Notes: a model not told the origin generated them from the sequence alone. A DNA stretch of 64,000 bases from Saccharum officinarum (GCA_020631735.1 CM036215.1:16394346-16458345), one strand, 5' to 3'. Shown: positions 30,630 through 42,690, numbered from the stretch's first letter. Translations and numbers: made by a program.

Positions 30630-31828
30630 GTCTTGGCAAAGGGCTCAGATGCCTTTGGAATTCGGTGATATGGGTATACAGAATCTTGAGACCTTTGGAT
30701 GGGCACTGCATATCCGGTGGTTTTGTGCTCAGAAAACAGACCCAACAAGACCTTGGGCTGGACTCCCAATTCAAGTTCCAAGAAATGCACAGGCTCTATT
30801 TGATGTGGCTGTGGATCATGTGGTTGGCAATGGTGAATCTACTCGCATCTGGTCAGATCGGTGGCTGAATGGTAATACCATTGCTGGGTTGGCTCCAAAT
30901 TTGATCCGGTTGATTCCAAAAAGGGTCGCTAAATGCCGGACAGTGGCCCAAGCGCTCCATAACAGAAGCTGGGTGGCTGATAATAAAGGGGCCATAACAG
31001 TACAGATTCTCATTGAATATTTGTTGATCTGGGATCAAGTGGATGGCATCTTCCTTCAACCTGATGTTCAGGATCAATATCGCTGGGAATTCTCCCAATC
31101 TGGAACATACAGCAGCAAATCTGCATATGCTGCTTTTTTGAGGGATATGTCAGTTCCTCTCCTTGGAGAAGAATTTGGAAAAGTTGGGCTCTGCTGCGCT
31201 GCAAATTTTTCATATGGCTGGCTATCAACAAGCGATGTTGGACAGCAAGGGCTGCCCTATCCAGCCACTTGTATGTGATCAGGCTGGGGAGACAATCCAG
31301 CATTTGCTCATCTCCTGTGTTTTCACACGGCAGGTCTGGGCCTTGATTCCTCAACATTTGAACTTGGTCGCTGTTGCGCCTTCGCCAACGACATCTAGTT
31401 TCTCCAGCTGGTGCAGGTTGGCTATCAGAAGGGTGCCAAAGGAGATGAGGAAGGGCTTGAATTCCCTCACCATTCTTGTTTCCTGGGAAGTATGGAAACA
31501 TCGGAACTCTTGTGTTTTTGAAGGGGCATCTCCAAGTGTTCAAGAGCTTTTACAAACCATAGGGGATGAGTGTAGTCTTTGGAGCATAGCGGCCGCTTCC
31601 AAGCTCAATGACCTCTTAGCTAGGTCACTGACCCCAGGGGAGTTAGCCAGTGCTGTGGAAGGATGGTCATGTTTTCTGTTTTGTCACAAGCATAGTCTGC
31701 CTTGTGTGTGTGTGTGTGTTGGGGACCTCGAGTTCGGGTTCTTTTCTAAACTCGGCTCTGTATTTTTTTCCTTCTTCTATCTTAATGAAATGGCACGCAG
31801 CTCTCTTGCATAGTTCGAGACAAAAAAA
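30630..31828 (+). mobile_element. L1-like LINE 3' fragment (ORF2 C-terminal part)
   Basis: The frame from about 30630 carries the post-RT region of plant L1-like ORF2 (PLEFGDMGIQNLETFGWAL, ALFDVAVDHVVGNGESTRIW, then YRWEFSQSGTYSSKSAYAAF). It then shifts frame near 31190 and continues with the zinc region VCDQAGETIQHLLISCVFTRQVW and WEVWKHRNSCVF. The 3' end has AATGAAATGGCACGC and a short A-run at about 31822. It is strongly 5'-truncated and belongs to a different subfamily from the LINE at 18060. Confidence 0.85.
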
Positions 31829-32189
31829 AGTATTTGAACACCCTTAATTAAGACAGACTATTGCTTGTGAAGCCATTTCTCCTCTTGATTAACAGCTCTT
31901 CCTATATGAAGTCCTCAACTCAAGCAAAGGTGAATAGAAGTGCTTCACGATGAACAACCTTGCAACCTCTACCATCATCAAATCAGAGAAGCCAAGTTCT
32001 AGTACTATCCAATGCTTTATCCCTTGAAAAACAACATAATTCTTCTAGTGAATGAGGGGGAAATTCTAATCTAAGAGCTTGTAAACTTTAGGCATAGTAC
32101 TTGAAGTATCATCAATTGGAGGCTCCTCCAGGAGTACAACATAATAAAGATCCATTTGTACCAATGTTTAAAGAATGACCAAACATCAT
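31829..32189. other. Spacer, nothing recognised
   Basis: AT-rich sequence with no convincing gene, repeat or element end. Confidence 0.4.
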
Positions 32190-32490
32190 TTCTCAGAGAA
32201 CACTGATCTTCAAAACTAATGTCTCCCTTCTCATCCCTAATAGCACCAAAATCACACCTCATACTCAATTGTAATTCCGCTAAGTCAAACCTTTCGATTA
32301 TAGTCATTCACCACAACTCTAATTTCCTATTTGCTCTTGTCCTACTTTGATTAACTAGCATTACATCGTCAGTAGAAGGCATACAAAAAGGAATATCTCC
32401 TTATACATCCCTTGTGATCACATCCATCATCAACACATATATACATAAGGGCTCAGAGTTGATCCATAATGAGCAAGGAGTAGATATGGG
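32190..32490 (-). pseudogene. RTE-clade LINE reverse transcriptase fragment
   Basis: On the minus strand, with some frame slips, the sequence reads like the RT palm of plant RTE elements: a decayed VMMDVITRDVQGDIPFC, then DDVMLVNQSR in the place of the YADD box, then NRKLELW and MRCDFGAIRDEKGDISF. Only a few hundred bases are left and the YADD motif is degraded, so it is a fossil. The RTE tails at 5644 and 36614 are in the opposite orientation. Confidence 0.65.
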
Positions 32491-34214
32491 CACTTTGCGA
32501 TTTGAGTTCTTGCAAACTTCAACTATAGTTGCATGGACCTAGAGAAGCTGTGTTTTAATAAGCGATCAACAATGTGGGCCTATGTAGCTTCAAGTGACTA
32601 ACTTATCCACATGAAGCTTAGACTAAAGTTCAACATTATTTCACCATCTTGAACTCATGTTCCAAATTCACTCGTAATCCAAGTTGAATTCAAAGGTGTG
32701 GTATCTGTTTACTTATATAGCTTTCTTGGACCATATGACCCATCCAAGTTGACGTAATCCAACTCTCTAGTGTTAAGGATAAGGTCTTTTCACCTTGTTC
32801 TAGAGTCTTCTCTCCTATGTAACATATATTGCTCATCAGGGCTGGTGAATACACAAAGCTTCGTAATTCATAACATGGTAATAGAGCCCAGTTTGTACAT
32901 TGTTCTTCTTTGATCTTAGCTCCAGAATCGCCTCCCTTCACTACCCTCAAGAGGAGCAAGAGCAATCTTTGCCCTAGGGGAGGGAACCAGTTAGCCATAG
33001 TGCAGTTGAAGCAAGTACCAGTAGGGGCTGCTGCTGCAAGCTCACCACCATGCATCGATCCATCTTGTGATATAGATCGAGTGCCGCCACCTTAATTCAG
33101 GCCCCTAAGCCTCAAATCAAGGTAACCACCCCTCCATATCAGCCTCCTTCGGTATTGACCTGCTCCTCCATGCAGGAAGCGCCCCATCCGTATACCAATC
33201 CACACACCTCCACACATTCGGACCTAACCTGCCATGGCCCCTCAGCATTGTGTCGCGTCATGCTTTTGCACCCTATGCAATGTCGTGCCTCTATGGCCCT
33301 GCAAGCTTCATCAAGCTCCAACTCCTGCTGGCCTCTTGCACGGCTTCTTCTCCACCAGTTGTTAGTCCCCTACTGGTCTGGTGGCCAACCACGATGGCAA
33401 GCTCGAGGAGTCTCCCTACATGCAACAAGTGAGGGCATCTACCCATGGCACAATCATCACCTTGTCCAGGTTGCCCGAAGACTCCATAACCAGGTGTTGC
33501 TTCAACATTGCAGTCAGCCCTCCACTACTTAAGGCAAGCCTCTGTTGGCTGTGCAATAATTGGGAAACATTGGGGCCTGCTGGTGTGCTGTTGGGCTTCA
33601 TTTTGAGCTAACATGATTGTTTTACAATTGCTGCTGGCTTGTTTTTGTAGCTGTTTCTACCGCCTACTTAGTATCCTAGCCCTAGTGTTGTAACCAAGTC
33701 TTGCTGAAGTCTTGTTGCATCCATCCAAGTATGCTGGTCCTCTCCTTGAGTTTGTGTGCCGAGCGAGAAAACAAATTGCCATCACCAAGTTGTTTGAGTC
33801 TCATCACATGGCTACAACAACATTCTTCTTTGTTTATCGGGACCTTTCACATTGGTCCTGGACCACCACACTCTTCTATGCATGTGATGCTCTCTCTTCT
33901 TTGAGTACATCAATACCCACGCGTGACCCTCTTGTTGGATGTTGGATGTGTAGGGAAGCCATGTGTTTCTTTCCTCCTTTACATATCTTGCAACAAAACC
34001 CTTCTCTGTTGTTGGTTCCATTATCAGCACCTTCCACATCAGCTTGGGACCACTACACCCTGCATGTGAAAGATGTTCTCTTCTACATGTTTTTTTGGAC
34101 CCCGAGCATGACCCTTCCATTTGATTCGTAGGGAGCCATCTGTCTCCTCCCGTCTCATCAGCTTGACTCAACATGTGATTCTATGCTGATTATGTGAAGT
34201 GATTCTCTAAAACG

Positions 34215-34395
34215 AACTAGGGGTCTAGGAGCTAAAAAAATAGCTTCTCCTGATTCACACCACACATATGCATAGAGTTTATCATAGAGAATCATAGATA
34301 AACATAGTCAGAGAATCACTTCTCTCAAAGAATCAGCTTCTAAGATCTCGATGACAATCTGGACCAGGAGGAGCTCTACCAAACAGACCCTTCAT
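34215..34395. mobile_element. MITE-like segment with inverted ends
   Basis: AGGGGTCTAGGAGCT on the left and AGGAGCTCTACCAAACAGACCC on the right form imperfect inverted repeats. The interior has AGAGAATCA repeats in both orientations. No clear target duplication. Confidence 0.4.
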
Positions 34396-34553
34396 CACCC
34401 TCCCTCGTGTTGTTTCTGCCACTTCTCATGGCTACTAACATGACTTTGAGTGGAATGTGAAAGAAAACAGATCTACACAATACAAACCAAGACGATAACG
34501 TGTCATCGGATTTGGATGTATTGTTTAATGTTTATCACTGTTGTATTGTGTCT

Positions 34554-34722
34554 GAAGGGCAGGCCTGGTGCAGTTGGTGATTGCTAGCTCGCCGAGTCAC
34601 CAGGTCCTGGGTTCGAAGCCGTCTCTCTGCAGAATTTCTGCGGGGGTAAGACTTTGCTTCGGTTATTCCTTTCCCCAGACCCCACTCGTGTGGGAGCCTC
34701 TGGCACTGGGTCTGCCCTTTTT
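34554..34722 (+). mobile_element. Au-type SINE with 17-bp target duplication
   Basis: The 169-bp element begins GAAGGGCAGGCCTGGTGCAG, with an A box (TGGTGCAGTTGG) and B box (GGTTCGAAGCC) of RNA polymerase III promoters, and ends TCTGCCCTTTTT. It is flanked by exact copies of ACTGTTGTATTGTGTCT at 34537-34553 and 34723-34739. The structure and 3' T-run match the plant Au SINE family. The intact target duplication suggests a fairly recent insertion, using LINE proteins in trans. Confidence 0.9.
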
Positions 34723-35288
34723 ACTGTTGTATTGTGTCTAAGTCTAGTGTGCTTAGTGTCATACTCTCTCCAAATGCAACGCTATTGTATATGCCTTGCA
34801 TTTGACGAGGGGGAGGGGCCTTAAGGTAAAAAGGTTTTTTCACCTTCTTCTTGAGTCTTCTCTCAAATGTACATATATTGCCCTTCAGGCTGGTGAACGA
34901 GGTGCACAGAACTAAAATTGAATGAGGTGCACAGAACTGTAAACAATTTATCATTCAATAATTTGATGTGTCCAATGGTATCTATTGCATGATGCAACCA
35001 TTTTTGTCAGCACGTCATATTCAACAATTCAGCAGTTAATATTAATTTCACGGTAGCTATGCCACATGGGGCATGTATGACCCACTCTGGACATCTTGGT
35101 ATCAATAAATTAACAAACTAGCCATAGTTTAAGACAGTATGGGAAAAGTTATGTTTAGAAGCATTCAGAAAAGACAACTCATAATTGTAAAGCAAGCAGG
35201 TATATGTAAACCTTAGGTACTGTAAACGATGTGATATGACCATTAAAACCTAGAAGGTAACTCTTTCTCCAATGACTAAGTTCTGATC

Positions 35289-38200
35289 TTAGCGGTAATG
35301 AAGGCGATTCTTGTCATATGTCCCCCATGAACCAGATTCAGGAGGATGCAAAGGACCTTTCTCAGAAACCCCCTGGTAATATGACAGAAGGTTGAAGATA
35401 AAATAAGGAAGTATCCATATAGTTAACATAGGAAGAATTTAACGGTCGCATATGCTATCTTTCAGGAGATCATACCGCATGGATGTTGTAGCTATCTTCA
35501 TATGGATTCTTAGTGAAGGTCACATCAGGACTCCCCATCTGCATCCCATATGTTCCACCTAAAATGTTACGTAAAAGTAATAGCATAAGAATTCTGCCTT
35601 ATATTAAGGAAATAAAAAATGACAAGTATAAAACATCAACAATAGTGACAAGATAAATACTGTTTCAGGAAGTTGACTTTGAAGATAATCACTGTCCATG
35701 CTAAATTTCAAATGATTCAGTCTTAACAAATGATTTAAGCATTCATTGTTGATGAGGAAGATTCCTGAGTTTAGTACAGGCAAAGTGTTCAACAGGGCAG
35801 TCACCTAGCCTATATAAGCAGCAGCATGCTGCCTAACCACCTAGCCTGCCAAAGTGGTGATCACACCCTGCCTAGTCCTACCTAATCCCAATTCCGTGCT
35901 AGATGCTGGTCTGACTCCAGATTAGCGCCTAGGGGAACACTGATTATGGCATGCTAATACATCAATTTCACCATTCTTGTCACCCCATTAAACAACACTA
36001 ATCGTTGAGTAAGCCATATCGAGGAATTGAGGCCAATGATGGGAAGTATTAGACTGTCAGTCATTGATTCTGCATGTCCCAGGTTATGCTAAATCAAGAT
36101 CAGCATAAAAGAATAGCCATGCACATAATATACATTTTAGAGCAACGGATAATTCGCAACATAAAGAAAAAGACTATTCTTGCATCTATACATTTGGACA
36201 TGTGCAAAAATAGCACAGTACAAGCATTGTTTAATTTTTTGAACTATCATATTGTGATCAGCAAACTAACAAGGCTCAGTAAGCACACAGCTGAGTATTT
36301 CTGCCCAAGAATATTAACCTAAACCCTCAATGTATATTATTTAAAACATATACCATATGTATCCTTTATCAGTTAACAAATATAATTTCAAAGTTTACAA
36401 GGCGCCTCTCCCATAAGATTAGTAGAAATCAGTAGCCACTATCCACAAATGTAGGCCTTGTGATACAGCATTTTCCTATTTTCCAATGTGATAGTTTACA
36501 AAGTCGTAATGGGCATGAAGGTGATACTTATTCGGGCTGCATACAGTGTTTTTGGATATGGATGTATTACATCATTGTGTTTATAATTTGTCTCATTTTC
36601 AATGTGATATAATTTAACGGAGGCCTCCTGAGGCGCCGGTGCGTAGTGGAGTTCTAAAGCGGGCCGATAATGTAAAGAGCGGTAGAGGTCGACCTAAACT
36701 AACTTGGGACGAGTCCGTTAAAAGAGATCTTAAGGAGTGGAATATCTCCAATGATTTAGCTATGGACAGGAGCGCTTGGAGATTGGCAATCAACGTGCCT
36801 GAACTGTGATCTCTTTTTGTCTTGTGCCCTTTATGTCCCTTTATGTGTCTCCCTGTTTCTCGTCTCTTTTGGGTTTCATCTCTAGCCTACCCCAACTTGC
36901 TTGGGACAAAAGGCTATGTTGTTGTTGTTGTTGTTGTTTCAATGTGATATAATTTACACACCAATGAACAGCAGCTGGGCATGTTTAGGGCAAATTTGGT
37001 TTGCTCTTTTGTGCTATTCTGCAGCCTTTGCCAATTGCAGCAAGATCTAATTGTAGGCTGTAGCTTCAAATAAATGTTTTCAAAGAGTTATAATAGCCAA
37101 AATAGGTACTTAGAAAAAACAACTTCGAAAGCCACTGCAAATCTGCAATGCCAAAAGGGGACATGGTCCAGTTTGTAAAACACCAACCTTATGTAACTTG
37201 TATGCTCTAGAGTAGCTTTTCATTAGATCTTCTATAACTAGATTTCACACCTCAAATAGTTAGTATTTTAAGAAAGAAAAACTGAAGATTGATCAAACGT
37301 AAAGACTCCTAGACAAGAATAAGAACAGCTACAGTTCATATGCACAAAATTATTGTGCCCACAATAGCAAAAAAGAGTTACAACCTGATGCCCTACTCCT
37401 ATAACCATGGTCCAATACAGAAATATGCACAGAAGTTCAGTCAAACAAACAGAGTACCACAATAGTACAGCCTCCTGCCAATGAGAGAAGGGACCGTGTG
37501 CAACAAGGATAAGAAAATTTACAGTATTGTCAAGAAATTTAGTCCTAACAACATACCTGTGCCCCATGGTCTAACTTCAAATTTAGCTAATTCACCTCGC
37601 ATCTGTTCAATCTCTTGTGCTATAGAAAGCATATTCTTCTCCATTGCCTTCCTTTGTTCCAGCAATTCCAAATTGCCCTTCTGCTCTAGTCCGGAAGCAG
37701 TCCTGCAGGAAGACAAATCAATGATCCTACAGTACAAGCATATAAATATGAAAAAGACTAACTGGTGCACCGGAAAATCAAATGGAGCAAACAAAACTGC
37801 AGAAGTACCTCACATGAATAAGTTCCTGTTGCAGACCATCAAGTTCTGTTTTCAGCAGAGGTAGCTGCTGTTTAACGGACTGTTCCCTGTTCAGCTCTTC
37901 CATGAGAGATGCAGCCTCTGCAGATAGTTCTTTCCTAGCAGTAACGAGCTTGTCAATTTCACCACGAAGCTGCCTGATCTCATCATGCAATTGCTCACTT
38001 GCTCCAAGTTCAGCTTCAAGCTTCCTCCTCTTGTCCACAAGCTTACTGATATAAGCTTCCTTCTCAGTGCTAATGTCTGCAAAGATCACGTTCAAGTGGC
38101 GGACCTCATCTTTTCCAGCTTGTATGTCCCTGATTAACACTTCACGGTCCTCAACCAGAGCACGGTTATGTGCCAAAAGCCTCTGGAGTTCAACTTCCTG

Positions 38201-38545
38201 TAACTCAAGCTCATCCTCTAAGACAGCTGGGTGAGGGTGAGCTCCCCTCATGCGTGGGCCTTCATGTATCTCAGGATAGGCCCTACGTTCATCAAGCCCA
38301 CGACTGCCAGAATAGCCCCTATGATCATCAACAATTCGAACACCAGGGTAGCCCCTGCGTTCCTCAAGCAGACGGGGGTCAGGATAGCCCCGACGTTCCT
38401 GAGCCACACGGATGTCAGAGTAGCCTCTACGATCCCCAACCACAAGGACTTCAGGATAACCTCTGGGATCGTCAACTCGAAGGCCTTCATGGTACCCCCT
38501 GCGATCATCAATCAATCGCCTTGGCAGGTGACCTCTTTCCGACAT
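35289..38545 (-). CDS. FLX-like coiled-coil protein, four exons
   Basis: FLX and FLX-like proteins are nuclear coiled-coil partners of the FRIGIDA complex in Arabidopsis; grass homologues exist but their job is less clear. Exons 38545-37809, 37702-37557, 35558-35476 and 35372-35289 join in frame (phases 2, 1, 0) to 349 residues. Residues 11-94 are seven exact-length 12-residue repeats of the type xxDERRGYPxxR. Residues ~105-290 are a long coiled coil (LEDELELQEVELQRLL, then QLRGEIDKLVTARKEL). The tail GTYGMQMGSPDVTFTKNPYE is the family's conserved C-terminal motif, followed by a short end, WGTYDKNRLHYR. Intron 2 holds an RTE LINE fragment. The frame is intact. A splice-acceptor-like site lies just upstream of the ATG, so the 5' leader may be spliced. 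Confidence 0.85.
36614..36938 (+). mobile_element. RTE-type LINE 3' fragment in FLX-like intron 2
   Basis: The plus strand reads RGRPKLTWDESVKRDLKEW then AMDRSAWRLAINVPEL and a stop, the C-terminal end of plant RTE ORF2. This is followed by a ~90-bp 3' end containing CCCCAACTTGCTTGGGAC and a (TTG)n tail at about 36922-36938. It is 5'-truncated and antisense to the host gene. The TTGTTG repeat is the typical RTE tail. Confidence 0.88.
38264..38515 (-). repeat. 36-bp coding minisatellite (7 units) in FLX-like gene
   Basis: Seven consecutive 12-residue units: LIDDRRGYHEGL, RVDDPRGYPEVL, VVGDRRGYSDIR, VAQERRGYPDPR, LLEERRGYPGVR, IVDDHRGYSGSR and GLDERRAYPEIH. Arg-Gly-Tyr at positions 6-8 is almost invariant (Ala replaces Gly in the last unit). 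Confidence 0.95.
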
Positions 38546-38869
38546 GATGTTTAGTGCCTTTTGGCAGAAAAAGAAACATCAAAAAGGAAAAAATAGAGTA
38601 TTAATGGATCCATCATTACAGGAACATGAAAACTGGCAAATTGATCAAATGATGTAACAATGGTGGTTGATCTAACACTGCATACAACACTGGTAGGACG
38701 AAGTTCATATCCTTCCTATGGACCTAAATTAATATTCCAGTAAACACCAGGCATGCAATCGGCAGACCCAGTAAAGGACATGAGTGTACAAATGGACACC
38801 CCATAATTTTTTTTCAAAAATAATCTAAGTTAGTAGGCATAATTCATGTATACAATTGTAGTTAGATCA

Positions 38870-39130
38870 GATCCGAAATAACCAAATAGCTTAAGTTAGG
38901 GTTTGGGTGCTCTGTTTCGCACGACAGGAAGGGAAGCGAAGGGGTGAGCATAACTGGTGGGTGCTCGTTGCCGGCGACCCCGACGAAGGCTGGGACACCT
39001 GGCGTAGGGCGGCGGCCGTGGCGACGGCGACGGTAGCGGCCAGTCGTCGCCACGAGAGAGAGAGCGCGCGCGCACGCACGCGGGCTGAACGGGAGAAGAA
39101 AAGGCAGGGTGAACGGAGTCCGCTGCACTC
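38870..39130 (-). promoter_or_regulatory. Probable 5' leader/promoter-proximal region of FLX-like gene
   Basis: A GC-rich segment with CTCTCTCTCTC on the minus strand sits 330-590 bp upstream of the FLX-like ATG and could be a noncoding first exon. A donor-like CAG|GTGTCC is at about 39003. No protein frame here looks real. Transcript data would be needed to decide. Confidence 0.4.
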
Positions 39131-39401
39131 AAGACTTGCCTGGGCCAGCGTTTCTAGTTTAGGCCCAAGTGTTCAAAAGCGATATTGTGACTTAAAGGTC
39201 CGCTTATAGTTTCCTACCAAAATATGCCAAATATTGGAAAACAAAAACAACCAAATATAAAATGTTGGCAAGTTTTAGTCAAAGAATGTGAAGTTCATGG
39301 GGTACATGTAGGTTGGAGCATTAATGAACCTAAATTACATTACTGTATACTCATAAAGTTGTATAGTATTAGGTATATCCTTAGCTTATATCCTCGGCTA
39401 G

Positions 39402-39515
39402 GGCCCTGCTCGTTTGAGCTTATCAGTCAAAATCAGCCAGTCATTCAGCAGTGTTTTTCTCTTACAACAAATCAGTTTCAGTAGTAGCCGCAGAAACTAT
39501 CAACCGAACATGGCC
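39402..39515. mobile_element. MITE, second copy of 14018 family
   Basis: The ends GGCCCTGCTCGTTTGAGC and (reverse complement) GGCCATGTTCGGTTGA are inverted, and the body has AGTGTTTTTCTCTTACAAC, close to the copies at 14018 and 49735. Confidence 0.7.
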
Positions 39516-39519
39516 TTAA

Positions 39520-40080
39520 TTTGGTGATAACAAAACCTCAAGCAAATCTTAGAAAAGAAGCTCGCTCTAGCCAAATGATCAAACAAAATATCAATTCTCG
39601 GGAGAGGATACTTATTTTTCACAGCCACTTTACTCGTAATCCTTCTTATTTGCCAACAATACAAGACAAACCCATAGAAATGAACTATAGGCCAAATAAA
39701 TACCTTCCCGAGCAATTGCTTCATTAGCCCTGGCAACTCATTTGTGAGCATCATATAGGGTTTCTTAAAGATGGGGCTATTCCAGATAGAAGTTCAGTCA
39801 TAAATTCCGCATCCCGATTGGGAGACATTCTGAAAGTTCCTCAGGAAAGACATCAAAAAAATTCACGCACTAGCAAAACTCTATGTGCGCATCATCGTGA
39901 TAACTAATAAATTCAGATCTCATATATGTTTTTCTCCATGGTTTTGTCATAGTTAATTGTGAAACGTTCACGGACGCATCTGTGCCTCTTTGAGGAAACA
40001 CAGGTAGAAAGAACTATAGCACGGACTTTTGCCACTTCATCATGCACGAAGTTGTTTATAAAAAGCGGCAGGTACTTCTA
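39520..40080 (-). pseudogene. Ty3/gypsy pol remnant
   Basis: On the minus strand the part 39640-39520 reads KNKYPLPRIDILFDHLARAS and FSKICLRFCYHQIK, the start of a Ty3/gypsy reverse transcriptase. Upstream (about 39760-39880) a broken frame reads like the FPEELxxPP linker before it. Several stops and frame slips make it a fossil. No LTRs are attached. Confidence 0.7.
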
Positions 40081-40123
40081 CAACCATGGCCAGCGGGCCA
40101 CTAAGCACAAGTACCCATCTTAG

Positions 40124-40872
40124 GGCAGTCCCAGCAGTAGAAATTATACACGGTTTTCCACGATGACCATGTCAGCAAAATCCACTTGTAAACTATCTCA
40201 TACAATGGGGTGTCTTGTGGTAATATATATTGGCCATTTTATTTTCCTCTCTCCCTTATCCCTTCCTCTCTCTCTTCGTTCGTTCTCAACCAACCAAGGA
40301 GAGACGAAGAAGCGGCGGACATGCGAGCACGGAGGCGTGGCCGAGCGCGGGGGGCGGCAGGCATGCGAGCACATGCGGCGCCGACGAGCGAGCGCAGCGT
40401 GGGTGGGCGGGCGGGCGTGGGCGCGTGCAGAGTAAGCGCACCGCGGTGCTGGCGGGCGAGCGCGGGCGCGTGCGGCGGCACTAGTGAGCGCATGAGGCGG
40501 CGCCGGCGGGCGAGCGTGGAGGCGCACACGAGCGCACACGGCGCGGGCAAGCACGCGCGGCGGCGAACGAGCGAGCACGGCAGCGGCGGCGCAGCGAGCG
40601 CGGACAAGCACGGAGGAGCATCGATGATGAGCACTTCTGGTACATCGCAGGCCCCACCGATGGAAATCGCTAGTTTCTTCCCAACGGTGAAATCCTCTTT
40701 TCTTACTGTCTCGATTCAAGAGTAGATGCGGTTTCTAAGAGAAAAAACAGTTTCCTCAAGTTTTCTTCTCTCTCCTCATTAATTAGGCTGTCATGTCAGT
40801 ATTTTTGTTTAGTTGATATCTCATTTAATAGAGATAGAAAGCATTATTAATGTCCCATTGGAACTACCCTCA
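40124..40872. mobile_element. Possible PIF/Harbinger-like non-autonomous element with GC-rich core
   Basis: GGGCAGTCCCAGCAGTAG on the left and (reverse complement) GGGTAGTTCCAATGGGAC on the right are imperfect inverted ends, with TTA and TCA immediately outside. The core (about 40300-40660) is a very GC-rich, CpG-dense block with GCGAGCGCGGGCG-like units. Open frames exist on both strands but have repeat-driven, low-complexity composition, so I do not call a gene. Confidence 0.45.
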
Positions 40873-41192
40873 GAGGTTACATGATGCCTAATGTGTGTTA
40901 GGACATTTAATAGAGGTAGACAGGACATAAGTATACCACCTCCGTTAATAGCATTAACAAATATGATGGGTGCCTGACTCTGTTAATAGATTACCAGAGG
41001 AAGGCAACCCGTCCGCCTTTTGAAAATAGCCGATTAACAGAAATAATTTCACAGAGAAGAAGTATAGAGACAATGCGAGGTCGCGTACAATTCAACAATG
41101 ATTTTGTAATATAATGATAAACAGTACTGCATGCAGACCTTGCATGTACATATATGGATCGATACAAGCAACACGGTCGTTTATTCGTACAA

Positions 41193-41534
41193 GGCGTGTT
41201 TAGTTCGCGAAAAGAAATATTTTGGGTGTCACGTCAGATGTGTCGGAAGGATGTCGGGAGAGGTTTTCGGATACTAATAAAAAAACAAATTACAGAACCC
41301 GTCAGGAAACTGCGAGACGAATCTAATGATACTAATTAATCCGTCATTAGTACATGGTGGTCACTGTAACATGTAAGGCTTTTCATGCACTAATTAGACT
41401 TAAAAGATTCGTCTCGCGATTTCCCTGAGAACTGTGCAATTGATTTTTTCTGTCTACGTTTAGTACTCCATGCATGTATCTAAACATTCGATGTGATGGG
41501 TGGAGGCAAAAATTTTTAGGAACTAAACCAGGCC
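41193..41534. mobile_element. 342-bp MITE with CAA target duplication
   Basis: The ends GGCGTGTTTAGTTCGCG and (reverse complement) GGCCTGGTTTAGTTCCTA are inverted repeats. CAA flanks both sides (41190-41192, 41535-41537). The body carries GCGAGACGAATCT and AGATTCGTCTCGCGA, the palindromic arm common to this abundant grass family. Confidence 0.75.
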
Positions 41535-42417
41535 CAACTTAAGTGCAAAGCAGGTGCCCAGCAGGGGGCAAGAGTGGAAATTTCAAAGAAAAAAAGCAGA
41601 AAAAATGAAAGATGACGTTGTTGCGTTGTGGACCAGCAGGGGAAATCTTAAGTATCTCTCTTTATACCCCGCGTTAATGGTTCGAACCGGGGTCGCTCCA
41701 CTCCTTTGCACGTTGATTGGGCGGGCGTGCTGCGCATGCACAATAAACAAAAACAACAACAAAACAAAAAATCAAACGTGTATATATGTCAAACACACAC
41801 ACGAGTTATACGACGACATGCATCCCACTTTACATGTATTAGTATATTGCCCGTGCTAACGCTACGGTGACGTTTAGAAAAAATATTAAAAACTAAAATA
41901 AATCATAATGCTAAAAGATAAATGAACCGATGAAAGAAACACAAATTCACAAACTAATGAGACAAAAAAAACACTTATTTTTTCACACATCATTCCCTAT
42001 AAACAATGACAAATACTTAATCCTAGATAGCTGAATTGCCAGAGCAGGAAGCTGCAGGAATGACAAATACCATGATAATTCATATCTGAACGTGTGCCCT
42101 TTGTGGGTATTTGCAAAATTGAGATGCTTGTGGTTAGACTTGGTGTGTGCTCTTCATGATGTTTGCAAAATCGAGATACTTGTCACCAGACTTGCAAAAT
42201 CGAGATGCTGGTCATCCGTATACGATGATGCAGATCCTAGCATGAGCATAGGGAAACGTGTAAGTATTCGGCACCAACTGATTTTCATCCGACCATGATG
42301 TTAACATAATTTCTCGGTCAGTTCAACAGACATAGCTGAACCCACGTAAACAATGCTAAAAGCTAAGACGTTGGAACTAAAGTTTTAAAAGGTGTCACAT
42401 ACATGGGTGACCCATGG

Positions 42418-42690
42418 GGTATTTGGATACTAATAAAAAAAGCAAATTACAGATTCCGTCAGTAAATCGCGAGACACATTTATTAAGCCTAATTAATATG
42501 TCATTAGCACATTTTAATGTAGCAATTAGGAATTAATTTGTCATTAATTATGGGCTTATTAGGCTTAAAAAATCGTCTCGCAAATTAGTCTCAATCTATG
42601 TTTTTAGTTTCGTAAATAGTCTATATTTAATATTTTATGCATGTGTCTAAATATGCGATGTGATAAGGACTAAACTTTAGATGGAGAAAC
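42418..42690. mobile_element. Truncated second copy of 41193 MITE family
   Basis: It shares TTTGGATACTAATAAAAAAA, ATCGCGAGACACATTTATTA, the reverse arm AATCGTCTCGCAAATTA and TGCATGTGTCTAAATATGCG with the first copy. The left end is missing. Confidence 0.7.

Larger units (their letters stand above)
32771..34915 (+). mobile_element. Decayed copia-like LTR element with short LTRs
   Basis: A ~105-bp left LTR (32771-32875) starts TGTTAAGG and ends CATAACA. It is followed by a slightly mutated tRNA-Met primer-binding site, TGGTAATAGAGCC (32876-32888). A purine tract, GAGGGGGAGGGGCC, at about 34807-34820 precedes a second copy of the LTR (about 34820-34915, sharing CTTTTTTCACCTT, GAGTCTTCTCTC and ATATATTGC). 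The ~1.9-kb interior has only short broken frames, none recognisable as pol. A SINE and a MITE-like segment are nested in it. Its limits are approximate on the right. Confidence 0.6.

Noticed and set aside
31703..31722. (TG)n run as a functional element
   Set aside because: Short microsatellite inside the decayed LINE; no further signal.
35784..35942. Short hAT-like element in FLX-like intron 2
   Set aside because: AGTGTTCAACAGGG and (reverse complement) CAGTGTTCCCCTAGG suggest ends, but the match is short and flanks do not repeat.
38170..38554. Two plus-strand frames of 107-125 codons across the FLX-like N terminus
   Set aside because: They arise because the 36-bp coding repeat keeps the other strand open; no independent motif or promoter.
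40195..40725. 171-173-codon frames on both strands
   Set aside because: Repetitive Ala/Arg/His composition in a CpG-rich block within a probable transposon; no domain.
41690..41715. B-box-like GGTTCGAACCGGGG suggesting a tRNA or SINE
   Set aside because: No matching A box at the right distance, no cloverleaf, and no target duplication or tail.
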